A stretch of 64,000 bases of DNA, taken from positions 9,815,947-9,879,946 of the forward strand of contig BSYO01000022.1 in assembly GCA_033239525.1 (NCBI GenBank), read 5' to 3'. The number at the start of each line of letters is the position of its first letter. Position 1 is the first letter of the stretch. The notes below the pieces were generated by a model, which had not been told where the DNA came from, did no database searches, and saw nothing but the letters and a program-made list of their open reading frames with translations. This stretch comes from Nepenthes gracilis. Taxonomy: Eukaryota > Streptophyta > Magnoliopsida > Caryophyllales > Nepenthaceae. This document shows, one piece after another, positions 44,730-53,954 of the stretch. Both the position numbers and the translations under genes were made by a program.

Positions 44730-47385
44730 GGGTTTGAGTGTGTGATTTATGGGCGGCGCTCCTGTCTGTCTTTGGGGTTGTGTTTGCTGTAGTAATCATT
44801 GGGGTGGTCTGGCCCATTTGTTGGGGCGTTTTGGGTCTTGGTTGGGCGATGAAGTGGGTTGGTCTTTGGTTCTAGTTGTTGACTTCCTTGCGGATGATAT
44901 TACAATTGATATGCCCGTAATTCAAGGAATTTGGTGCTTATGCGGAATTTGGATAAGTCTTTGTTTCTTGAGTTTTGTGGCAATCGTTTGGTTCCTCACG
45001 ATCTTTGCTCGGGGTTTGAGAAGGTGATCTTTGGGGCGGTATGATATTGGTGGTATGGTGCGGGGTATGATCTTTGAGTCATGGGTCTTTGCAATTGATG
45101 GCGTTTTTGAATGAGTGAATTAAAACCGGGTGTGCCGCAGGATATTCTCGGCACCATCCGGTATCTTTGCTTGGTTCAGCGAGATGGGCATGTGGATGCC
45201 CTGGTTTTTTCGATCGATATAGTATCGGCCCGAGGGCAAATGATTTTATGGGTCTTTGCATTTCGTCTAGTGAACTCCTGCTTTTGGGCAATTTGGCTTG
45301 GAAGGTTGGTTGGCAAGGTTAAGGAGCCGGAGTCTGTGTGTGAATGTAATGATGTATCTCACAATACATTAAAGTTGCTGCTGTTGATGCTTGGGTGTTT
45401 ATGGTTATGATGGGGTTTTTTGCCAGTATTGCTACTCTTTGCTATTGCTCGGATTTTTATGGCTGGGGTTGGTAGATTGTGCCTCCTCATTGTTGCTTCC
45501 CTGGCATACTCCCTATGGAGTGTTGGGCTTGAGCATGGTTGATGCTGATACTCGGTTCTACTCTGCTGCCATTCTTATGCTGGATGTTGGGCTGATAAGG
45601 AATGAATGAATGAGGTCTCATGTTGCAGTTGAATGGCATATGTTTTCTACTGCGGCTGGCTGGGGGATGAAGACAGTATTGACGGTATTGGTAGAGTTGG
45701 CTTGCATGCACTCTCTAGCTGGAGCTGGGAGTGTTGGTGCCCATGGTGCCTTGCATGTTCATCTTTACGAGAATGTGATCTTTGAAGTTTGATCTTTTGT
45801 CTTTGGTATTGGCTGCCATTGTTGATGTGGTGTGGGATGTATTCGAAACAGTCTAAGCTAACTGTTTGCTTCCTAAAGATGAAGCATGGAATGGTTACTT
45901 TGGAGATATGTTTCACGTGTATGATGGTGATGGGATTACGCCTCGGAGGTTTTGTTGGCTCGCTGTTGTTGTCCACTATTCTATGTTGCTTGGGTTGCTT
46001 ATTATCTTATTTGTCTTTGCAGTCTTTATTCTTGATTATATACATTATGATGCGCTTTGTAATGATGTGGTTACTCTAAGGCTGCGCCGGATGTTCTTGA
46101 TCTGATTGTTTTCTTTTCCTTTACATTTTATAATGGGATGCACATATTCCATCGGTTGTGCGAAATGCAAAATTCTCTCATTAATTTGGAATGCTTGAAT
46201 GTTGTTCTGTTTGGGGCCGAATCTGTTGATGGCCACGAACTCGGTAGTTATGCTTCTAGGTAGATGAGGCCGCTTATCTTTGCACCGAAGCAAATAAAGG
46301 TGCTGATTTGAATGCTCTTTCACGGTGCTATCCTCGGTTTGAGGCCCGGTTGTTGCGTGATGTTGCAAATGTGGTGAGGCCGGTTCCTGCTTGTCCTCTG
46401 CTTTGAAGTTCAATTAATTTGGCTGCTGAAGATCCGCCTTTGGTTTGGTGCATCGATGTGGAAGCTAACAGCTGATTGAAACCTGAGATAGTCCTTGGTT
46501 GACTATCGGTTGGCGCGTTTCTCCTGGTCTGATTTGGGGTATTCTGTTGCACAGTTTGTGGATTGAAATGTGAATCTGCTCCTTGTCTTCGTCTTTCAAC
46601 TGCTTATGGACCCTTTTATCAATGAATTGTCAATCTGTTGGTCTAGGAATTATTGATGCGTGCCAGGAGTTACGGCAATTTTGCTGCAGTGTGCTGTTTC
46701 GGCAGTACACTTGAGTTTGATGTAATGGACCTACTCGGCTGTTTTGCTGAAGCACAGATGTGGGATGCTCCAGCAGAGCCGTTTGTTTTGTTGATGTTGT
46801 TGCCTTTGAGCCATTGCCGAGGTGCTGGAGTAGCCAGTTAAATGTGTTATAACTCACTGTTGCTGGTTTTCTTGGAACTTAGTTTTTTCTCGTTTCCTCC
46901 CGAGTCTTGATGTGGGCTGAATTCCTCATTCAATCTGCGGATGGACCTGGTGATATGGGCTGAACAATGTGTTTTAACTCATTGTTGCTTGTTTTGCCGT
47001 TAGCCTGATCATTGTGCACTGCTATCTGTTATCCTTGCTGCTGAATTTCGGCATTCTAAGCTGCCACTTCCCCCTGTTGCACGATGGAAATGGTGTCTCG
47101 ATGCCGGCTCCTATTGGTGATACTGTTGATGCATGAAGAGTTTATGTTGAGTATGCTGAACCATGTATAGATAGGACCCATATTTTGTTAATGATGTTGA
47201 TCGTATGTCCTCCTAGAGGACTTTTCTTTAGTTCTTTTTTATGCTTTTCTTGATGTATTTGATGCTCGGGGTATGCCCTAGCGGTTTATGTCTTTACTCC
47301 AAGTCAAAATACTTGGAGTAAAAATATAGATTCTGTAATATTTTTTTCCCTATAATCCAAAATTCTTACTTACCAAAAAAAAAAA
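44730..47385 (+). other. Extra 2.65 kb between first and terminal poly(A): possible 3' transduction
   Basis: G/T-rich on the plus strand, with open frames on both strands that encode only low-complexity or hydrophobic sequence. Two related pieces near 46,840 and 46,970 share 'gtgtt(a/t)taactca(c/t)tgttgct'. The region ends with an 11-bp stem-loop and poly(A). It is inside the same target-site duplication as the LINE. It could be sequence carried along by read-through, or a long native 3'UTR. Confidence 0.5.
47293..47322 (+). terminator. Perfect 11-bp stem-loop near the LINE 3' end
   Basis: 'tttactccaag' and 'cttggagtaaa' are exact inverted repeats with an 8-nt loop, about 50 bases before the terminal poly(A). 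A 3' stem-loop near the poly(A) can be a recognition site for the reverse transcriptase of LINEs; that role here is inference. Confidence 0.6.
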
Positions 47386-47401
47386 AACTACCTCCCCTTC
47401 G
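47386..47401. repeat. LINE target-site duplication, right copy
   Basis: 'aactacctccccttcg', identical to the left copy. The first bases overlap the poly(A) tail, so the true length is 14 to 16 bp. Confidence 0.9.
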
Positions 47402-48370
47402 TTGGCCTCCTCCACTATGGGTTCCACCAACCAATTCTCATGGGGGTTCTTGCAGCAATGCCGGTGGAAGGTCCGGGCACAAACTCCATGACCGATGGAT
47501 ATTCGATGAGGGGAACCCCGAATTGCATAAGGGCAACGGCGGGAATTGACAAATTCCCAGCTACTCCCTCTTGTGGGTGGGATGCTGGCCCCAGCAATGT
47601 GAGAGTGGTGCCAGCCAGAATCAACAAGCTAGACCCAGGGAATTGGCTTGGTATGGCTGAAAAAATTAGAGCCTTCTTGCTCGACATGCCGCTAGCCCGC
47701 CTCAGCCACTCAAGGGCTGCCATGACCTCGCTTAAGGAGGACTCCGAGGAAGAAGAAAAATCTTGCCGCACGAATCACTCACAAGACAGCGCCCATATAA
47801 CCAGCATCCTGAGCTTCCTCTTCTAAGCTATAGGCGCCACAACAACCTCGGCTGGTTCCCACTTAGCCTAGGCAAATAGCTCTAGGGTCAAATAATACCC
47901 CTTCACACAAAACATTTCAACCTTCTCTAGGATGAGCTCGTTAGTGCCTTCTCTTTTCTTTTTGCCTACCGGCCCACCTCTTCCGTAAAGTAGTCCAGCA
48001 CGAAGCCCCAAACGTTGGGAATGTCCCACTCCGGGGAAGCCGCTAGGAAAAAGAACCAATCCTTCCAGTGCTTTGTAGAGTCGGGATTTCCCCCACGAAA
48101 GTGGAAGGTGGAAAATGGCGACATGGAGATCCAATCGTCCGCCTGGTTGAAGCGAAAAGTAACCTTCATCAACCGGGCACTAAACTCGTGCTTATGGACA
48201 CGAGTGAATACGCACATGGAGACCAAATAGCACACAGCATTGAGGTGAAGCCGCGCCACAAGGATGCCCAAGGCCGATAGGATCCCGTACAACTCCAACG
48301 CCATTGGAAAACAGAGCCTGCCCCTTAAATGAGACTCATAAACGGTGATAAATCCCCTAGAGGGACACAT
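47402..48370 (-). pseudogene. Antisense ORF of the Tat-like element, N-terminal part, broken
   Basis: The minus strand starts 'MCPSRGFITVYESHLRGRLC' at 48370. It continues with a conserved globular segment rich in W, F and L ('WISMSPFSTFHFRGGNPDST', then K-x-W-K-x-W-F-F-F), which is the recurrent 'putative plant transposon protein' region seen in Gypsy-linked plant ORFs. A 118-residue open stretch at 47771-47415 follows after lesions. The LINE then interrupts it at 47,401. Confidence 0.7.
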
Positions 48371-48591
48371 GCTCTACCGGGTTTCAGGTTGAAATCTTTC
48401 TATATAGAGCATCAAATCTTTGCAACGTGCTTTCAAAGGCTACGGAACTGCGTGGGGAAGGAACGACACCCTCGGGAATAGGTGACTAGCGCGCCTTGAG
48501 AAGAAATGCAAGAGCTTGTACGGCAGGCCATGGCCCATCATTCGGCATACTAGGGCCCGACAGAAGGCCTTTTCCAAGTATGAGGGGCTAG
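48371..48591 (+). other. Spacer between antisense ORF and 3' LTR
   Basis: Short non-coding stretch of the Tat-like element that ends with the polypurine-like 'gtatgaggggc' just before the LTR. Confidence 0.5.
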
Positions 48592-48941
48592 TGATAGGTC
48601 CAGTATAAATATGAGCTAGTTAGGAATGAGGCCTAATTGGTAGAAAGATCTAGTTAGGTGGCAATGCCTAAAGAGCCTCATGCGAAGCCCAACACCCAGA
48701 GATGGATCCAAGGCAGACAGGTCGCACCCAAGCCATTTAGATAGCTCTTGACACATGCCCTTTCACGGTCTGCATACGCCTCCCCCCTCGATGGTGACAG
48801 ATTGCCAACACAGAAATGTAGGCTCAGAGAATGCCAGCCGATTGCAGACGCGCTCAACACTGGCAGGCCGTGGCGCTCACCGATCGGTAGCAGCTCAATA
48901 AATCCCCAGAAAAAGTAGCCAAGCCCGTGTCGACCATGCCT
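48592..48941 (+). repeat. Truncated 3' LTR of the Tat-like element
   Basis: Starts 'tgataggtcc' after a 'gtatgaggggc' polypurine-like tract and follows the 5' LTR for about 350 bp. The match stops at 48,941, where a chromovirus-type LTR begins. The other 580 bp of this LTR were not found downstream. Confidence 0.75.
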
Positions 48942-49159
48942 GCAATATCCCAAATTTTTATTCGATTTAATTGAAAATATTTATTATTATTTTGGGTAAT
49001 TTGGGTGTGATAAAAATTAATTAAATATTATAAAATTTTAGAGAATATTTAGATTTATTGGGCCGACGCCCGTAGTGTGCCTGTTCAGTCGCTTGAATAT
49101 CAATTTGGGATTTGAGATTTAAAGAAAAAAGGGTAAATGTACACATATATAATATATAC

Positions 49160-49220
<61 letters not shown>

Positions 49221-51080
49221 TAGAAGTAGGGAGGAGGGCGGAGGGTTCAAGAATCAGAACGCGAGAGGAAGAAGCAAAGGAGAGAGAGGAACCGTGCGAA
49301 GGAGAAGGAGAGGAAATGGAAGCTCTCGGGTCCGATTCCGATTTCGAGCTAGTAGGAAAAGTTGTAAATCGGGTCGAGATAAGTGCACTCATACCTTTTC
49401 TTCCATTCTTTTTGATTTTTATTTGATTCCCTTCGGGTATTATTGTCACGATACTCGACTCATGCATATATTTGTGATATCAGTGACCTGAGCATGCACA
49501 TACATGAATTTCGTGTCTAATTTTGTAGATTTTGATAGGTTTTTGAACCAAAACCCTAACCCTGCGCACAGATGATTTCACCTTCCAATTTTTGGGGCCT
49601 TTACATAAATTTGCCCTAGAATACCATTACCCATATCCCACATATGTTTATTTACTTGATTGAATAATCGATTTGGTAGTTTTATGTGAAATTTCGTTCG
49701 CTAGAACCCTAAATGGCGCCTAGACCTCGTTTAAATTTTTTATTTTGAGTTTTATATATAAATTGGATTGAGATTATAAATACCCAAGTCTTAAATTTAG
49801 TAATTTACCTATTGGATGCCCAATGTTTTGAGATTCGTCTGATTATGTACAGACGGACAATTCACGAGCGGGTAATGTTCACCCGAGCCCTTTTGGTAAA
49901 TTTTACATAATTTTTGTGTTGTTTAATTATTAATTAAATTGCATATATATTTTCTTGTGTTTAATTGTATATTCCTAAAAATATGCTCATTAACCAATTG
50001 TAAAGAGTTAATCGTTCGGAAGCTTTAAAGTTACGTTTGGCTTATGATGGTAAGAGTTTCTACCATTTCCATACTTTATGATGTTCATGTATATAAATTA
50101 AGCCATAAGAAGACTTGAACCAGAAACAAAGATAAAAATCACATAAGTATTCCGAGGGAATTCCACAAGTTGTTATATAATTGACTTGTTCTCCCGGATG
50201 GTGAATTTTGTAAAAGAAGTTTGGTAGGCCTTCTCTCAAAGAATAAGAATCATAAAATTAGGACCACGGAATTATTATTTTCAAGAGTGATATCCCTTGG
50301 CATGCCATTAGTATTATAGTAAAAACTCAATGATCATCCTAGTCGTGTATTGTAGTGGGTAATACTCTTTGACAAGCCTTAGGATGTTAGTGTGGAAGGA
50401 TAAAAATTGCCTCTGGACAACGGGAGGATAAGATAGCGTTTTATTGGCCCTATATATGGAGTGATTGGTATACCGCTACACCACCTGGTGTTTGACCAGT
50501 TTATAAGTATGATATGTAGATGGCCCACCTCTTGGTCTAAATAGTAGCGTACGACCTTAGATCATGTGGTGTATCATGATCCTTTTTTCGTTCTCCCACA
50601 CATTTAGCTAATAAGATTTAATGGCCCTGATCTGTAAATATAAGTAATTATACATAATTTAAATCGCAAAAAGATAGATAAAATATGAGAAGTCAATTGT
50701 ATTTCAAAAGCACATTTGATCATATTTTATATTTATACATCCTCATTATATTCTTATATTTCTCTTTTGCTTTATTTTACATATATTGTTATCATTTTTT
50801 ATTATATTGTACTTGTTGAGTATTTGACTTACCGTTAATTCTTTCTTTTACCTTTAGATTAGCACAGGCTTATCCCGGTGAGACGAAATAAAGATTAGAA
50901 GTGGAGTAGACTCTGAAATTAAAAGATCATATCGAAGATTTCTATGTGTAGTTTTGTACATGTTATGAGAATTGTATATGTTTCTATTTTAGTTGAAAAT
51001 CTTAATATATATTGTACTTATAATTGATAATTAGATAATTTAATTTTTATTGTGTTTGGATTTATTTAATCTTTCGCAGG
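48942..51080 (+). mobile_element. Chromovirus-type LTR, right end uncertain
   Basis: Starts 'tgcaatatccc' exactly where the Tat 3' LTR breaks off. It parallels the minus-strand reading of the 3' LTR at 31,164 in order: 'tg(c/t)aatatc', an A/T stretch, a 'attgggccgacgcccgtagtgtgcc'-like block, a trinucleotide run, then a G/A-rich 'gagagaggaaccg' segment. It is therefore a related LTR in the opposite orientation. No primer-binding site or second LTR was found, so it is a solo or truncated LTR. The right border is set near 'ggtttgtaaca' and is a guess. Confidence 0.55.
49165..49218. repeat. (AAT)n microsatellite
   Basis: About 18 AAT/TAA units inside the LTR. It gives an artefactual poly-Asn frame on one strand and poly-Leu on the other. 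Confidence 0.95.
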
Positions 51081-53216
51081 TTATTGTGGTTTGTAACAGA
51101 AACCTAATTGCCTACTCCCTACTAAACAATTTCGAGTCAACCCGTCTGAGTTATCCGCTTCGTTGCTTAGGCTTCTGGTTTGACAGATCATGTGATGAGC
51201 TGTCATCCTTTGAATTCTTCCCCTTTCAATGGGTTGAATCGTCTATCGCTCGGTCTCTTGAGCCTCTGCCTTTGGAAAACGTCCATTGGGCTGCTACTAC
51301 CCCTATGGGTTGAGCTCTGGGCCCGCATTCTGCAAGATCCATCAGGGATTATCCTTGCATTATTGTAATCCTTGGTCATTTATATTTGATGCAACCACTA
51401 GGATACATGATTGTTATTCTTTCCTTTTTCTTGCGCTGATATCACTATTTGTTGGGTTGATATCACTATTTTGGCGCTGATATCACTATTTGTTTTTGTT
51501 GGGTTGTTCTCTCATTTTTTGCAACTTCAATGTATCATGATATCAGTTGATTGATATCTTGGCCTGTTTCAAAAGGTAGAATATAGAAAAAAATGAATGA
51601 AAAGCAATTTAGTTAGTAAGTAGTAATATTCTCTATTTAGAACTGATACGCCAAGCTTATAACCCTAATAAAAACGAACAATAAGCTCTATGTTATATTT
51701 GCTTATAAGGCTATGCCTGTTAAAATTTGCTACAAGTCCACCCAAAATTGAGTTACCTTTTGCGATGCTTAAGAAGAATTCATCATCGAATTCAAATTTT
51801 ATGATTATTGATAATCTCAGGCTCACCAAATTCTTGATCGTGACGCTTAATAACATTTGAAATATTTAGAAGTCTTTGAATATTCTCTATTAACCGATCC
51901 CTATATTTCATATTTTATAATTATTGATAATCTCAAGCATCAACGCTTGAGGCATACATGTGTATAGAGGTTGATATTGCTTGGAACATTCAACCGCCAA
52001 TGGGAGCTACAAATATCCAGAGATTTTTAGTGCCAATGTGATACATTTTAAACACAAAGAGCACATAATGAAGAGAGAGAAAAAGGAAATGAGAGAATGA
52101 AAAGATTTTTAGAATTTGGTTGATATTTGATTCAAGTTCCATCATTTATCAAATTCGAGTACGTTATTCTAGTTTTAGCTATAAGACATTTAACCAATTA
52201 ATTACTCGTTTTTTTTATTGTATTATAATCTTATGGGTTATTAGATATTTTGGAATTAATCTCTAACTAATTAATCATGCAGGTTATTTTTTAAGGCTCT
52301 TAGTGGAAGTATTTGTAACCAAATACTTTGTAGCAGTGAATGTTGCAAAAAAGGCATTTTCTAGCACCCACTATAGAATTTTAAAGTGAATTCCTTTGTA
52401 TTTTAATAACAATTTTAGATTTATAGACTATTTTACAACTAATTATTATGTAATATACATAATAATTGTAGAAAATGGAATTTGGCAATATGCTAGGTGA
52501 TTTGGAGAATGTCTCCATTAATAAGATCTAAATGGGAAGGTAAAACACTTGACTAAATAAGGATCTACTCGTTGGACTAGTAATTAAATAAGTTGAGATA
52601 TAATATTTTGTTTTATAATTTAGAGTATGATTTGTCAGGATACTTTGATTTAGACACTACAATTAACACTTACAACTTGTTATTATTAATATTGGAAAAT
52701 AAGGGTCAATGATTAACATAACTAATGTGGTTGGTGGTTAGCTTAATGTTAGTGCTCGGTCAATTCAAGTGAGGGGAATCTTCGACCAGCTCCACCCATT
52801 TCGAAATCAAGGTAGACAGGGACTCAACAAACTTTCTTTATTAACCTCCATCTATTCAAACCTTTGTAATCTCCTGTTGTTCTACCTTTTCTAAAGAGAG
52901 AGAAAGAGGGAGTCAGCGGATTATGAGAGCTCATCTGAGAGAAACAAGAGTAAGAGAAAGAACATACACCCATTGAGGCAAGTGAGCTTGTGACTTTCCT
53001 TAATTATTCTTGAAAAATCATTTCTTGTTGTTGTTTTAATTTTAACATGAAAAATCATAATTTTTGTCATAGAACGATATTTGGATCTATCATAATAATT
53101 TTTTTCGTTCAATTTATTTGAGATAGATGTGGTATTTGAGTAACATTTGATCTCGCATTCAAACGTTGTTACTTTATAGTCGCAACATTGAACATCGTTT
53201 GAATACTAGTTGTATT
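51081..53216. other. Unclassified A/T-rich DNA
   Basis: No gene is supported. An open frame at 51,050-51,313 has no recognisable domain. A tandem block built on 'tgatatcactattt' is at 51,437-51,492. The 52,640-53,000 part is purine-rich, with 'gagagaaagaggg'-like runs. Confidence 0.4.
51437..51492. repeat. Three-unit tandem repeat 'ctgatatcactattt'
   Basis: 'tgatatcactatttg' occurs near 51,437, 51,459 and 51,478, with 'ttgttgggt' or 'ttggcg' linkers of varying length. Confidence 0.85.
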
Positions 53217-53936
53217 TATTGGGTTATGAGTTACTCACATGCATGCTTATATCTATTTCACGTGCCAAATTTGAGGTACGAAAAAGGAGTTTTTTGTGTG
53301 CTCGACGAAGGCCTAAAGCGCGGAAGTCAGTGGTATTGCACTCAAGGCGAGCTCAATAGGAGTTCAAGCTAGAAAAACAATGAGCTCGCGCTCAGGCATG
53401 CTTGAAGGGGCGTTTGAGCACAAAAACAGTGGGTGCGGGCCCAAGGAATGCCCAACGAGCGAGCGTAACCCACAGCATAAAAATCAGCCAACACATTTTA
53501 GGGTTATCACACGTGTATTCAGAGCACAGTTTGTGAGAGAAAAACAATAGAAAGAGAGAAAAGGCAGAAGAGGAAGATTTGCGCATCTGTTTGTGTCCCG
53601 AATTGAGTTTTAATATCCGCCGACCTTAGGTATGTTGTTCTTGACGCTAAGAAAAACGTTTACCGATTTTTATTTCTTCCCTTTTATATTATATTCTCTA
53701 TTATTCGGATTTATTTTCAGACAAGGTATTGTGACTTATGTTTGAGGTTTGTATAACCAAAATATTACATAGCAGAGATATTTTTAGGCTTTTAGTCCCG
53801 TGATTTTTTTCGCTTGTTTCAAAAGGAGTTTTCCACATAAAAATTGTGTATTAGTTCATTGTTAGTGATTATTGTGGAATTATTATGGATTATTGATTCT
53901 TTTCCCACGATTTAAATAAGCAATCCAGTTCCAAGA
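53217..53936 (+). repeat. 5' LTR of the Copia element
   Basis: Begins 'tattgggttatg', where the 3' LTR has 'tgttgggttatg', and ends 'ttccaaga' opposite 'ttccgaca'. The terminal TG/CA has been lost by mutation. Confidence 0.75.
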
Positions 53937-53938
53937 AG

Positions 53939-53954
53939 TGGTGTTAGAGACACC
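53939..53954 (+). promoter_or_regulatory. Copia primer-binding site
   Basis: 'tggtgttagagacacc', a decayed form of the tggtatcagagc initiator tRNA-Met site, two bases after the 5' LTR. Confidence 0.7.

Larger units (their letters stand above)
38568..47385 (+). mobile_element. L1-type LINE with long 3' extension
   Basis: An 8.8 kb insertion with a CT/GC-rich 5' leader, ORF1 with a DUF4283-like domain, and ORF2 with endonuclease, RT and zf-RVT. A first poly(A) is at 44,716-44,729, followed by a further 2.65 kb of G/T-rich DNA and a terminal poly(A) at 47,375-47,387. A perfect 16-bp target-site duplication directly adjoins the 5' end and the terminal poly(A), so the whole 8.8 kb was inserted in one event. 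It splits the antisense ORF of the Tat-like element. Confidence 0.88.
21861..48941 (+). mobile_element. Tat/Ogre-like Ty3/Gypsy element, host of two nested insertions
   Basis: Layout on the plus strand: 5' LTR 21861-22790, primer-binding site, gag, protease, RT, RNase H, an extra archaeal-type RNase H, integrase, then a 3' spacer with an antisense ORF, and a truncated 3' LTR from 48592. The extra RNase H, the spacer and the antisense ORF point to the Tat/Ogre group. Removing the nested chromovirus (28096-36706) and the LINE with one target copy leaves about 9.6 kb. Every gene has stops and frameshifts, many of C-to-T/G-to-A type, so the copy is old and dead. The 3' LTR is cut off, so no target-site duplication can be checked. 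Confidence 0.85.

Noticed and set aside
44495..46857. More than a dozen overlapping frames of 60-122 codons on both strands
   Set aside because: Low-complexity Leu/Val/Cys/Trp-rich translations of G/T-rich DNA, with no domain and no splice structure.
49112..49467. Open frames with poly-Asn or poly-Leu
   Set aside because: Produced by the (AAT)n microsatellite at 49165-49218.
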